A stretch of DNA of 64,000 nucleotides. Source: Candidatus Hodarchaeota archaeon. Its GTDB lineage: Archaea; Asgardarchaeota; Heimdallarchaeia; Hodarchaeales; Hodarchaeaceae. Shown piece by piece: positions 1 to 9,900 of this stretch. The notes under the pieces were generated by a model. That model had not been told where the DNA came from, made no database searches, and was given only the letters and a program-made list of their open reading frames with translations. Location of the stretch: NCBI GenBank assembly GCA_016840285.1, contig JAEOSR010000095.1, forward strand, positions 1-64,000. The letters are read 5' to 3'. The position numbers and the translations under genes are program-made. Each line of letters starts with the position of its first letter. Position 1 is the stretch's first letter.

Positions 1-85
1 ATCTCCATTTCATGTTATTGATAACTACTTCAATAGTCTTATGTTGCTGTTGAAAGGACTTCAGATCCTCCATTGACCAAGACAT
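1..85 (-). CDS. Partial CDS, N-terminus of a possible alpha/beta hydrolase
   Basis: An open frame begins at an ATG (85..83, minus strand) and runs off the window edge, giving about 28 residues that begin MSWSMEDLKSF and continue with a QQHKTIEV-type stretch. Many alpha/beta hydrolases open with a similar short helix followed by a strand of the form H-x-T-I-x-V. That resemblance is the only functional hint, and no catalytic residue lies inside the window. The gene sits about 45 bases upstream of the DinB-like gene and points the other way along the window edge. The frame call is reasonable but the family assignment is weak. Confidence 0.4.
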   Translation of the reverse strand, partial: MSWSMEDLKSFQQQHKTIEVVINNMKWR

Positions 86-129
86 CTTATTTCACTTTTT
101 ATCTTATCATCTGTCTGATAAATGTGTAA

Positions 130-633
130 TTAACGCCAATTTATTCGTTGACAATTTGAATCTCGTAGTACCTTATTCAATTCCCCAATATGGTGCATAT
201 TATGTCTTAATAAATATATGATCTTTTCTAAGACATAAAGATTACCATTATCAAATCCATCCGTGTTAAATAAATCCTCATCATTGAAATTGATTAAATT
301 ATCAGCGATTTGCGTCTCAATTTCCTTAAGGTAATCTACTAGAGTTTCTTTCGTGATATTTAATTTTCTGTTGGAAATTACTTCTTCTGAATCCGTTTCC
401 CAATTAATACCCACACGTTTTCCCCATTCCATTCCTAAAGGCGTATTTCGATTATAAAACTCAGCAGTTTCAATTATATGGTATATAGTCCATGAAAACG
501 ACCAATCATTGATTGTTGTTGACCAAAATTCTTCAGCAATATTTTCAATTGCTTCTCGTAACATGTTCCAGCTATTTTGAAATTCTTTTGACAATAATGG
601 ACCAATTCTTTTTAGTTGCGTTTCCTGATTCAT
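130..633 (-). CDS. DinB-like four-helix-bundle protein
   Basis: This small cytoplasmic protein of about 167 residues has the layout of the DinB/YfiT superfamily, four-helix bundles that often bind a divalent metal through three histidines. In the frame starting at the upstream TTG (645) the candidate ligands are H56, in a WTIYH-type helix, and H148 plus H152, in the RHNMHH helix near the C-terminus. The family includes DNA-damage-induced proteins and thiol-dependent S-transferases, so a precise substrate cannot be named. The ATG at 633 is preferred over the TTG at 645 because it is a standard codon and removes only four residues. The family call is fairly secure and the role unknown. Confidence 0.75.
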   Translation of the reverse strand: MNQETQLKRIGPLLSKEFQNSWNMLREAIENIAEEFWSTTINDWSFSWTIYHIIETAEFYNRNTPLGMEWGKRVGINWETDSEEVISNRKLNITKETLVDYLKEIETQIADNLINFNDEDLFNTDGFDNGNLYVLEKIIYLLRHNMHHIGELNKVLRDSNCQRINWR

Positions 634-826
634 CTTTAATCCCAAGCTAGATATTTCATGATTTTTTGTGAATTTTACTGGAGTAATTAGCTTTAAGTGT
701 CATTTAAATGACTTGTTCTTACATTGGTACACCTTGTTCTAAATTAGAAACAACTTGTTCCATTGTACAACCTTTTAAGTGATCTTTTTATATTGCATCT
801 TAGATTCTTACTAAAGGAAGCTATGA

Positions 827-1555
827 ATGATGGCTATAAATGGCAATATTCTAAAATACGGTATAATAGCGGTTGTAATTGGAGGTATTATTGCGACTAG
901 TGCTTTTATTGTTGCTTATAATTTGTTAAACAGCGAAGATCCGAATCATGAAAATGGAAATGGCAATAATAATGGTAATGGTGAAACACCACAGGGAGGA
1001 ATAGGTGCCCAAATTGCTGCTAGAATGGCTGCATCTGAAGATAACATTTCCTATGTTTGGTGTTATAACAATACATGGGTGAATCTTAACCTTTCGACTC
1101 ATTATGGTCCACTATTTATAGATGGAGTACGAGTTGGATTAGTTAACAATACTCCAAGAATGGCTTTGATTCATGAACCAGTAGCAGAATTAGCTGATAT
1201 TAACCAACAAGATCTGAATGATGTCATGGTCAATTTTCGTGGAGCTATTGAGGTTTTAAATGATACGAGTCAGTCTCTTACTGATATAATGGACATTTGG
1301 CCTCCCTCTTTCATTTGTGATATTGCATATGAAGACGGAACTTCATTATCACTTGTTTTTTCAAAAGAACACAGCGTCCTCAGTGTATTAAATGGTACAT
1401 GGGAGTTATCCCAACATACACATTTTGGGATAAATACTGTGAATGTTGCTTACAACTATGACGATCTAGTTTTTCTACCAATCTCCGAAGTACAGCTCTT
1501 TTTGACAGCTATTCAGAGTTTTGAAGAATTAATTTATGAAACATTTCCAGTTTAA
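827..1555 (+). CDS. Membrane-anchored extracellular protein of unknown function
   Basis: The protein has 242 residues with one N-terminal transmembrane segment (about 12-33) following a short cytoplasmic tail. A low-complexity Asn/Gly linker (about 38-60) leads to a soluble domain predicted to lie outside the cell. Several N-x-S/T sequons (N73, N88, N145, N189) fit an exported archaeal glycoprotein. An AAGGAAG ribosome site at 814-820 supports the ATG at 827. No family was recognised. The downstream gene on the same strand, 68 bases away, encodes a membrane-tethered winged-helix protein, so a sensor/regulator pairing is possible but unproven. A T-tract follows the stop codon. Confidence 0.7.
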   Translation: MMAINGNILKYGIIAVVIGGIIATSAFIVAYNLLNSEDPNHENGNGNNNGNGETPQGGIGAQIAARMAASEDNISYVWCYNNTWVNLNLSTHYGPLFIDGVRVGLVNNTPRMALIHEPVAELADINQQDLNDVMVNFRGAIEVLNDTSQSLTDIMDIWPPSFICDIAYEDGTSLSLVFSKEHSVLSVLNGTWELSQHTHFGINTVNVAYNYDDLVFLPISEVQLFLTAIQSFEELIYETFPV

Positions 1556-1588
1556 CTTTTTAAAGGATATTGTTTCTTAAAACACCCC

Positions 1589-1596
1589 TTTTTTTT
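1589..1596 (+). terminator. T-tract transcription terminator candidate
   Basis: A run of eight T residues preceded by CCCC lies 33 bases after the stop codon of the membrane-anchored protein. Archaeal RNA polymerase terminates at oligo-T without needing a hairpin. It also lies directly before the next gene, so it may separate the two transcripts. Confidence 0.45.
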
Positions 1597-1629
1597 ATCT
1601 TATTCCTATAACAAAACATTTTTGTGTAC

Positions 1630-2091
1630 ATGAATTTATCATTGCATGATTCTATGAGCGTCGAAACAGAGGATCTTCTTAGAGGGAAAACCCTTCAAAT
1701 ATATTGGTACCTTCTTACTCACGGTAGTTCTGGAATTCGTGAGATACAGAAAGAACTGAAAATTCCTTCTCCTTCTACAGTTTCTTATCATATAAACAAA
1801 CTTGTTCAGGCTGAACTTGTTATTCAATCTGAAAAAACTGGAAAGTATCTTGTAAAATCAGAAGTGAAAAATGGCATAATGGGATTATATGTTAAAATTG
1901 GTCGTAGAATGATACCACGAATGTTATTGTATTTATCATTCTTTTCTATTGGGTCTCTATTATCAGTATTAATCATTCTTTTTCAAGGAAGCATCACAGC
2001 GGTCGAATTCTTATTTCTTCTTTTTTCAATGAGCGCAGCTGGAATTTTTGTATTTGAGACATATAAGATATGGAAGATGAAACCCCTATAA
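1630..2091 (+). CDS. Winged-helix regulator with two C-terminal membrane helices
   Basis: The N-terminal half (about residues 20-80) is an ArsR/MarR-like winged helix: a helix pair around IREIQKEL and a recognition helix with SPSTVSYHINKL, followed by a wing ending in GKYLV. Two hydrophobic segments (about 99-120 and 125-147) then place the C-terminus in the membrane. Membrane-bound one-component regulators of this shape are common in archaea and sense something at or in the membrane. A GTG at 1624 is in frame, but the ATG at 1630 is taken as the start. It lies downstream of an exported membrane-anchored protein, which might be its partner. The target genes are unknown. Confidence 0.75.
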   Translation: MNLSLHDSMSVETEDLLRGKTLQIYWYLLTHGSSGIREIQKELKIPSPSTVSYHINKLVQAELVIQSEKTGKYLVKSEVKNGIMGLYVKIGRRMIPRMLLYLSFFSIGSLLSVLIILFQGSITAVEFLFLLFSMSAAGIFVFETYKIWKMKPL

Positions 2092-2121
2092 TTTCTAGAG
2101 CTGATTCAGATAAGAAGGGAG

Positions 2122-2823
2122 TTACAGATCAAAAACTTCAGCAATATCTACCACGTTAATTTTTATAGCGTTTTCTTGAAGATGAAGCATGCAGGTAGGA
2201 CAAGAAGTTACTAGCACCGAAGCACCAGTGCTTTTAGCTTCTGAAATACGATCTCGGGCAAGAGTTTGTGCGATACGACTGAATGAAAGACGTACTCCAC
2301 TTCCTGCACCACAACACTTTGCTGCTTCACGAGAATGTTTCATTTCAACAATATTTTGCTCGAGAATTGCATTTAGGATTTTTCTGGGTTCTTCAGTAAT
2401 CTTAAGGCCTCGTAAGAGATGGCAAGGATCATGAAAAGTAACACTAATGTCTTTCTTCTTGTGGATAACGATTTTTTTCTCTTTAATTAACTTTGCAAAC
2501 AACTCTGTAACGTGCATAACTTTATAGTTAAAATCTGGAAGATACTTAGGATAATGAATCTTGAAGATATAAGCGCATGTTGGACAACTGGTAAGGATAG
2601 TATCAATGTCTTTTAATCCTGAAAAAATCTTGTGATTTTTCTTCATTAGATTTTTAGCTGCTTCCTCTTGTCCATTCTCATATAAAATAAATCCACAACA
2701 TTCTTCATGGTCCAGATTGGTATATTCAACCTCTGCTTCCTTTAAAATTTTCTCCGTTACTTCTGAGATCCGAGAAGTATAAAAACGGTTCATACAACCA
2801 TGAAAGAGAAGAATTTTCCTCAT
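2122..2823 (-). CDS. lutA: LutA/LldE-like (Fe-S) oxidoreductase with two CCG domains
   Basis: This protein of about 233 residues has two cysteine-rich CCG domains. In the frame opening at TTG 2844 these show ECCG (48-51) with SCPTC (86-90), then HDPCH (138-142), CCGAG (177-181) and a second SCPTC (214-218). The same pattern occurs in LutA/LldE, GlcF and HdrB, where it binds iron-sulfur clusters. Length and the adjacent LutB-like gene point to LutA, which helps oxidise L-lactate to pyruvate. The ATG at 2823 is preferred because AAGGGTGAT lies just before it. This start follows the upstream gene's stop by four bases, so the two are cotranscribed. Other CCG-type reductases remain possible. Confidence 0.8.
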   Translation of the reverse strand: MRKILLFHGCMNRFYTSRISEVTEKILKEAEVEYTNLDHEECCGFILYENGQEEAAKNLMKKNHKIFSGLKDIDTILTSCPTCAYIFKIHYPKYLPDFNYKVMHVTELFAKLIKEKKIVIHKKKDISVTFHDPCHLLRGLKITEEPRKILNAILEQNIVEMKHSREAAKCCGAGSGVRLSFSRIAQTLARDRISEAKSTGASVLVTSCPTCMLHLQENAIKINVVDIAEVFDL

Positions 2824-2827
2824 TATA

Positions 2828-4087
2828 TCACCCTTCTTTACCAAACGGATTTCCTGTTTTTATGATTCTCTCTTCAATATCCGCTAGCGGAGGTAGAAGA
2901 AATCCTTCTTTTGTCGCACATTCCCTTATATACTTGATGAGATCAGGAATAGGAATATCCACGGGACAAACATCAGCACATCTCTTACACATGGTGCAAA
3001 AATTGAGACCCGATTCCACAGCTGTCTGAATCCCATTTAAAACTGCTGTGAGAATAATACCTATAGGCCCAACATATGTAGGGCCTCCGAAAGCAATTCC
3101 TAACTGTTCATAGACAGGACATTCATTAATACAAGAACCACACCCTAAACATAGTAGAGACTCTCTAAGAGGACTTTTACTTGCTTCTATTCGATGATTG
3201 TCCACCAATATGACATGTACTTCTTTCGGCCCATGCATACCATTTCTGACATCAAACTCAATATCACCTGTTTTACTCGGCCCAGAAATCATGGACAAAT
3301 AAACTGGAGTGATTTGACCAGTTGCATATACAGAGAGCAATCTGATTTGAATAAAGGCTATATCAATATCAGGAACGATTTTACTTAATGGACAGATAGC
3401 TATGTGAATCGGTGGAGCATTCGATATAAATCGGATATTTCCTTCATTTTCACAAAGGAATATTGCACCTTCTTCTGCTGCAAGGACATTGCATCCAGAT
3501 ATCCCAATATCAGCTTCAATAATATATTTGCGGATTTCACCTCTTGCCTTGGCTATTATTTCATCAACGGTTGCAGTCAAGGGTAAGCCAAAAATCTCAG
3601 CAATATTTTCTCTGGAGATATGAATAGCTGGTGCAATGGGATGAGACCCTCTTTCCTTCCTCATCTGAACAATCCTATCACCCAGATCAGTTTCGATAAC
3701 CTTATTTCCTTTTAATTCCAGATGTTTTACTAGACCTATTTCCGACCCCGCGTTGGTTTTTGATTTCACAATTGATTTATTAATTCCCACAATTTTATCT
3801 ATGTATTGAAGTGCTTCAATCGGAGTCTTAGCGTAATAAACTTCACATCCAACTGATGTTAATCCTTGCATTGCTTGATTTGCTAATTCTGGAAATCTAT
3901 CAAGCCATATTTCTTTAATTCGTCGCAGTTTCTCTTTTAATTCGTCTTTAGGAATTTTTTCGAGAGAGTAGTTTTTTTGATTGGTTATTAGTTCAAGGGC
4001 ATTTTTTCTTGCATAAATTTCCGTTGTATTATCCAAAGCATTATTTACTCTATCGATTAATTCAAAAAAAGTATTTTCTAAGTCCAT
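2828..4087 (-). CDS. lutB: LutB/LldF-like iron-sulfur protein with LUD domain
   Basis: The 419-residue protein has an LUD domain (about 60-295) followed by two ferredoxin-type [4Fe-4S] motifs, CLGCGSCINECP at 313-324 and CTMCKRCADVCP at 364-375. This domain order matches LutB/LldF of the LutABC L-lactate oxidation complex, although the bacterial proteins are usually somewhat longer. It is the first gene of a two-gene unit with the LutA-like protein. No separate LutC-like gene is nearby, so the archaeal complex may work with LutAB alone or with a partner elsewhere. An alternative role passing electrons from another 2-hydroxyacid oxidase cannot be excluded. Confidence 0.82.
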   Translation of the reverse strand: MDLENTFFELIDRVNNALDNTTEIYARKNALELITNQKNYSLEKIPKDELKEKLRRIKEIWLDRFPELANQAMQGLTSVGCEVYYAKTPIEALQYIDKIVGINKSIVKSKTNAGSEIGLVKHLELKGNKVIETDLGDRIVQMRKERGSHPIAPAIHISRENIAEIFGLPLTATVDEIIAKARGEIRKYIIEADIGISGCNVLAAEEGAIFLCENEGNIRFISNAPPIHIAICPLSKIVPDIDIAFIQIRLLSVYATGQITPVYLSMISGPSKTGDIEFDVRNGMHGPKEVHVILVDNHRIEASKSPLRESLLCLGCGSCINECPVYEQLGIAFGGPTYVGPIGIILTAVLNGIQTAVESGLNFCTMCKRCADVCPVDIPIPDLIKYIRECATKEGFLLPPLADIEERIIKTGNPFGKEG

Positions 4088-4127
4088 TGTATTTCACAAT
4101 TCATCTGGTTATGAAAAAATCTATGTA

Positions 4128-4457
4128 CTAATCTCCACTACTTTGAAGAGAAGAAGGTTCAAACATTAGAACAAAACTTTCTGATTCACTAGTTGGACTA
4201 TGTTCAATATCTTTTGGAATGACAGCCATTTCACCCTGATTGAGTACGATCCTTTTTTGTTTGTTTTTTATTTGTATTGTTATTTTTCCTTTCAATACAT
4301 AAAACAATTCATCCTCATTTGAATGTTTATGCATCGGATAAGTACGCTTAAACATTGCTAGTCGTATAACTTGATCATTAACCCTAGCAATCACAATTGG
4401 ACTCCAAGGCTTCTTTATTTTCTTTATCTCATCATCAATTTCAATTATTGGGATCAT
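4128..4457 (-). CDS. Small cupin-domain protein
   Basis: At 109 residues this is a single-domain cupin beta-barrel. Motif 1 is visible as PMHKHSNEDE (H43, H45, E50, then G57), and motif 2 as PKDIEH ending in H86, so all the usual metal ligands are present. Small cupins of this type bind a divalent metal and act as isomerases, dioxygenases or sugar/ligand sensors; no substrate is indicated here. It lies 40 bases upstream of the LutB-like gene on the same strand and may share its transcript. The divergent aminotransferase gene starts about 150 bases away. Confidence 0.8.
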   Translation of the reverse strand: MIPIIEIDDEIKKIKKPWSPIVIARVNDQVIRLAMFKRTYPMHKHSNEDELFYVLKGKITIQIKNKQKRIVLNQGEMAVIPKDIEHSPTSESESFVLMFEPSSLQSSGD

Positions 4458-4607
4458 TTCTACAATCCTTCTTAGTTCTATTCTGTATCATAACACTCTT
4501 TAAATTAATATTTACGAATTTTTTCTGTTAGGATGATAATTGTGATAGGTTAAATTGAAAGGAATGTATTCAATCAAATTCGATTTTAATATTTGAAGGT
4601 TATTTTC

Positions 4608-5948
4608 ATGTTTATAAGAGAGGAACTTGAAACTTATCAAAGAAAACGACCCAGATCCAAACAATTATGGGAAAAGTCTCAACAATCATTAGCGGGAGGA
4701 GTTTCTCATAATATAAGGAATTTTGGTCTACCCTCGGTTGGTGCCTTTCCTTCCTTCATTCATTCTGCTGAAGGGGCTAAGATCACAGATGTGGATGGAA
4801 TTGAATATATTGACTGTTGGAACGGTCATTTCGCCATGATCTTAGGCCATAATCAGCCAGAAGTTCAAAAAGTTATTGAGAAGCGTTTAAAATTCGGATG
4901 GCACTTTGGAACTAATACAGAGAACCAGGTTAAATTGGCAGAAACACTTATTCAAGATAATACAAGTATTGAGAAGATTAGGTTTTGTACTAGTGGAACT
5001 GAAGCAACCATGTATGCCTCACGTTTAGCACGAGCATTTACTAAAAAAAGACTCATAGCGAAGGCCAAACTTGGATGGCATGGAGCAAATGATACATTAT
5101 TTTACGATGTAGGTGGTCTAATTGTCGGTAAAGATACTCCAGGTATCTTAGAGCAAGATCAAGCGGGAGTGGTAACTTTCCCAATTAACAGTGATGAAAT
5201 CTTTGATTTCATTCGAAAAAATGCTGCTGATCTTTCTGCAGTGATTTTAGAACCCGTACTGGGAGGTGGAGGCGGTTTTCCAGTCGATATTGATTTTATA
5301 AGAAGATTGAGGGAAGAAACTGAAAAATGTGATGCTTTACTAATCTTAGATGAAGTTATTACAGGATATCGCTTTTCTTATGGATTGCTTCAGAACGATC
5401 TACGAATCTTTCCTGATCTAACAACCATGGGGAAAATTATTGGAGGAGGATTACCCATTGGAGCAGTTGGAGGTCGAGATGAAATTATTGCACTAGCCAC
5501 TCCTCAAACAAAGAATCAAGTGTTGATTGGAGGTGGCACTTTTTCTGGTTATCCCCTAAGTATGGCTAGCGGATTGAAAACTTTAGAATTATTAAAAGAA
5601 TCAAATAAAGAATATGAACGGATTAATACAGAAGGAACAAAACTTCAACATGATTTAAATCGATTCTTTAAAGAAGAAAAGTTCCCAATTGTAGCAGCAG
5701 GATTGAACTCAATAATTATGCTTCATGTAATGTCAAAATGGGTCGAAGAACCGACAATCAAGGAAATCATTGAATTAACTGACCGAAAGCGTGAATCATT
5801 GCTCCAGTTAGCATTATTCAATCGCAATATTATGGGATTACATGGTTTGGGATCATTATCTATGGCTCACACTAAATCCCAGATTCTTCAGCTTCAACAA
5901 ATTGTTAAAGAAATTGCTAATCCTGTTACTAAGTCAGCTATGGAATGA
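4608..5948 (+). CDS. Class III PLP aminotransferase, glutamate-1-semialdehyde aminomutase-like
   Basis: This protein of about 446 residues belongs to the class III (ornithine/GSA) aminotransferases. Visible signatures, counted from the upstream TTG at 4593, are SGTEA (134-138, phosphate binding), LDEV with D253 contacting the pyridine nitrogen, and TTMGKIIGGG with K281 as the Schiff-base lysine. The fold most resembles glutamate-1-semialdehyde 2,1-aminomutase, but no tetrapyrrole genes are nearby, so a different amino-group transfer is possible. The ATG at 4608 is chosen because GAAGGT lies seven bases before it. The gene stands alone between genes on the opposite strand. Confidence 0.8.
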   Translation: MFIREELETYQRKRPRSKQLWEKSQQSLAGGVSHNIRNFGLPSVGAFPSFIHSAEGAKITDVDGIEYIDCWNGHFAMILGHNQPEVQKVIEKRLKFGWHFGTNTENQVKLAETLIQDNTSIEKIRFCTSGTEATMYASRLARAFTKKRLIAKAKLGWHGANDTLFYDVGGLIVGKDTPGILEQDQAGVVTFPINSDEIFDFIRKNAADLSAVILEPVLGGGGGFPVDIDFIRRLREETEKCDALLILDEVITGYRFSYGLLQNDLRIFPDLTTMGKIIGGGLPIGAVGGRDEIIALATPQTKNQVLIGGGTFSGYPLSMASGLKTLELLKESNKEYERINTEGTKLQHDLNRFFKEEKFPIVAAGLNSIIMLHVMSKWVEEPTIKEIIELTDRKRESLLQLALFNRNIMGLHGLGSLSMAHTKSQILQLQQIVKEIANPVTKSAME

Positions 5949-5965
5949 TTTTAATCCCAAATTCA

Positions 5966-6997
5966 TCAAAATCGTTTTTTCCTCTTAGGATATGCTTTGA
6001 ATGGAGTTCGCGGTTCAAGATTTAACCAATCTGTAGTGTCATCTAATTGAGAAAGAGAACGTAATAAATCAAAGGTTACCCAGCGAGAGGCTTGAGGATG
6101 AGGTAAATATTCCCACAATCCATATGGCTTTTGTAGGTCAAAAATGAAATCTAAAAGATTAGCTATTCTTTCATCCTCAAGACTTGCTCTTATCCGCCAA
6201 CATAATTGAAGTAGAAAAGCCACATCAAATTTCGCAAAATGGGTGAAATACCCCCTCATTGGTTCCAATCCAATTATGCGAGCGACTTCGAAACCAAGAG
6301 TATGTTTTTCCCGAGTTTCACGAGCAAGGAGTAAGTTCAAAGCTTTACGAGCTGCTCTACTAGTTCTACGTTGAGGATGTAAGGCTAAACAGTGCAATAC
6401 TGCGGTTGTATTTGTGCGACATCCCCAACGGGAATGAGCGAGTTTCCGATATCCTGCAATGAAACCTTTTATCCCAGCTTTCGTTCCTGCTGGCCATGAT
6501 CCATCTTCTAATCGATGAGTCATTAGCCATTCATAACCACGTTCAGCTCGTTTATCATGAGAATATCCGCATGCTGCTATAGCCCGTAAGGGAAACGCTG
6601 TTTGTAAAGGAATCATATCATATCCTCCGTCAATTGTCTGTCTCTTAAGAGGAAGTGGCCAAGAACCATCTTCAAACTGTTTTGTAAATAGAAACTCAAT
6701 CCCATTCTGAACGGAGGGATGATCTGATGAAAATCCTAAGAATCCAAATCTTAACAATACCATCGAAGTTGACGTGATTTTATCTGAATAACTAAATAAA
6801 CTTGGAAAATCAACCCCTTGCCATGAACCGTCAGACTGCTGAAACGAAATTAGATTTGTAATCAGGGGATCTGAGTCTAGCATCTCTATTAATTCTTGGA
6901 TTTCTGAATCTGATTCTGGTTTATGTAAGAGTTCCCTTAAAACCTGTAAACGTAAGCATGGAGATGGGTCTGCTAAAAGTAATGGAATCCAGTTCAC
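5966..6997 (-). CDS. Prenyltransferase/squalene-cyclase-type toroid repeat protein (non-enzymatic?)
   Basis: The 343 residues form an alpha/alpha-toroid of the squalene cyclase/prenyltransferase superfamily, with QW-like repeats QSDGSW (54-59), EDGSW (109-113), EDGSW (164-168) and a weaker QKPYGLWEY near 289-297. No DxDD motif is present, so it is unlikely to be a terpene cyclase. The C-terminus is strongly basic (KRKKRF). The GTG start overlaps the stop of the tandem UvrA gene by four bases (GTGA), with GGAGGG six bases upstream at 7009-7004. Translation is therefore coupled, which suggests a shared function with the UvrA-like ATPase. Its role is unknown. Confidence 0.75.
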   Translation of the reverse strand: MNWIPLLLADPSPCLRLQVLRELLHKPESDSEIQELIEMLDSDPLITNLISFQQSDGSWQGVDFPSLFSYSDKITSTSMVLLRFGFLGFSSDHPSVQNGIEFLFTKQFEDGSWPLPLKRQTIDGGYDMIPLQTAFPLRAIAACGYSHDKRAERGYEWLMTHRLEDGSWPAGTKAGIKGFIAGYRKLAHSRWGCRTNTTAVLHCLALHPQRRTSRAARKALNLLLARETREKHTLGFEVARIIGLEPMRGYFTHFAKFDVAFLLQLCWRIRASLEDERIANLLDFIFDLQKPYGLWEYLPHPQASRWVTFDLLRSLSQLDDTTDWLNLEPRTPFKAYPKRKKRF

Positions 6998-9900
6998 AAA
7001 TGTCCCTCCATTGCAGTGGAAAGGTATGGAGCTGTAGGTGTATCCCCCTTAGCTACTTCCTCAGGTGTACCCTTCGCAATAATGTACCCTCCTTCAGGTC
7101 CCCCCACAGGCCCCATTTCTATGAGCCAATCGCTTGCTGCAAGAACATGTAGGTGGTGTTCAATTACTAAAACAGTGTTTCCTTCATCGACCAATTCATG
7201 AAGAACCTCTAATAACTGAGAAACATCTTTTAAGTGAAGTCCAACCGTGGGCTCGTCGAAAATGTACAAAGTCGATGTTTCTGATTTTGATTTCTTTTTA
7301 CAGAGCTCTTTAGCAATTTTTAATCGTTGACATTCTCCTCCCGAAAGGTGGATTCTTGGTTGACATAAAACTAAATATCCAAGTCCAACTTTTTTTACTG
7401 CGTTTAATGGACGAGAAATTCTCTGGTCATACTTAAACAGATCATATATTTGATTAAGTGTTAAATTATATAAATCAGGCAATGTATATCCATGTAGTCG
7501 AACCATCCATGCTTCTGCTGTGAGACCTGTTCCCTGACAAATATCACAATGAGTGAACACATCCGGTAGGAACCCCATGTCCATTCGAATTCTCCCCCTC
7601 CCCTTACATGCAGAACATTGTCGGTATAAATTTTTTTCATCTAATTCGATAGCTTTAGCATCGTCACTTTCCATAAATAAGGAAATAAGTGGCTTTTTTA
7701 AACTTAAATAGGTAAAAGGACTGGTTACTTCTTGTTTTGATTGATCAATGATAATAGCTCTTGAGGGTGCTCCTTCAATGGAACCATATTTTCCTGGTTC
7801 TATTGGTTCGTATGCAACTGATGTTGTATGTTTTTTAGGGGACATTATACGACCTAGAGTATCAATCAAGAGGGTGCTTTTTCCTGAACCAGAGACACCA
7901 CATACAGTTGCAAGAGTACCTAATGGAATTTCTATAAGATCTCCCTTAAGGTTATTTTGAGCTGCACCGTATAGTTTTAACCATCCTTGAGGTTTTCTGT
8001 AAGTTTCATACTTTTTAGGACGTTTAAATCGTCGTTTTCCTTGTAGCCACATTCCTGTCACTGTATTAGTATTTGAAACTTCTTCAACTGTACCTTGTGC
8101 TACAATTGTACCACCAGATTCCCCTGGTCCAGGCCCAATATCTATTATATAATCAGCAGCCATTATCACTTGAGGATCGTGTTCCACTACAATAAGCGTA
8201 TTACTCTCTCGAAGGTTACTTAGAGCGTTAAGTAATCCATCAATTTCACTTGGATGAAGTCCTCTGGTCGGCTCATCCACTAATACAGTGAGAGAGGTTA
8301 AACTACTCCCTAATAATCCTGCTAATCTTATACGCTGTGCTTCACCTGCACTTAAAGTCATAATTACTCGTGATGCTTCGATATAACCTAATCCAACTTG
8401 GTTTAAAAATTTTAAACGATGAACTACTGTCTCCAAACTATACTTTGCAATGTGTGTGTGTATATCTGGTATCGAAAGATTTTGTAATACCTTTAAGAGG
8501 TGGTTAAAGGGCATCTCATTTAATTCATGAATATTATATGAATTTAAAGTCACCTTTAGATATTCAGGTCTAAATCTTGTCCCATTACATTCAGAACATA
8601 TTTCTGAGGTGGTGTAGGTGCCACCTACGTCCCAATCCCCTATCCACCCATAGAAACCTCGAAAATCAATTGTTCTTGTATAGTTCTCATTTTTTTTGCT
8701 CCTGCTTTCAAATGCAACTTCTAAAGGTTCCTTTACTCCGAATAGGAATGCCTGTTGGGCTTCAGTACTCATTTCATTCCATGGAGTAGATATGGGATCG
8801 AAATGATAACGATTAGCTAAAGCTTGAACAACATAATATCCTCCATTATATCGCTTGCAAAGATACCCCTTTGGGAAGAATCCAGGAGAATACATTGCTC
8901 CTTTGCACAGAGGCTTCTCAGGATGAATTATTAACTTTTCTGGTTTAGGAACTTGGAGTGTTCCTATTCCTTGACATTTAATACAAGCAGATGCATAGTT
9001 TGATGGCGAGAAGTACTTTGGTTTAGGAATAGGATAATTCTTTTTGCATTTAGGACAAATCCAATCCTCTTGATGTCTCTGGCATGAAACATTACATTTA
9101 GAACACAAAAATTCTCCAAAATGCGAAATGAGAATTGCTAAATGATGAGAAATTTCAATTATTAAACCCACAGTTGAACGATAATTATACCATCTACCTA
9201 TTCGGCGAGGGTCAATACTAATAGTCACACCAAGCCCTGATACTGATTTAACGGGTGCTTCAGGGCCTTCCCGTAAACCCTGACGTTCGTAAAGGGAAAG
9301 TGTCTCGAGATATCGTCTTTCTGCTTCAGCTTTCAAAACATCATTAATTAAACTTGATTTTCCTGAACCTGATACTCCTGTAACTACTGTTAATGCTCTT
9401 TTTGGAAATTCAGTTGTAATATTTTTCAAGTTATTAGCATAGGCATTTTCAATTTTGATTGTCCCTGACTTCCTGACAGGTCGAGTTTCCTTTAATTTGG
9501 GATGTATTGTTTCCTCATACTGAAGTCCTTGGGTTGTTAACGATTTACTTATATCTAATAATCCTTGGGGAATGCCATTGAAAATTAATTGACCTCCATC
9601 GGGTCCTGCTCCAAGTCCAAGATCTACAATCCAATCCGCTGCCCGAATAAAATCTGAGTTATGTTCCACAACTACTATTGTTGCTCCACTGCGAACTAAT
9701 TTATCTAAGACAACCAATAGACATGATACATCATGTGGGTGGAGCCCAATTGAAGGCTCGTCAAGTAAAATCAGTTGATCCTTTAGCGATTTCCTTCCCA
9801 AGTATTTTGCTAACTTTACTCGTTGAGCTTCTCCTCCAGAGAGGCTTGGGGATGACTGTCCCAGAGGAAGATAACCTAAACCAACGTCTCGGAGCGCTTC

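Noticed and set aside
5966..6997. Terpene/hopene cyclase activity for the toroid protein
   Set aside because: QW-like repeats are present, but the DxDD catalytic motif is not, and the protein is about half the length of squalene-hopene cyclase.
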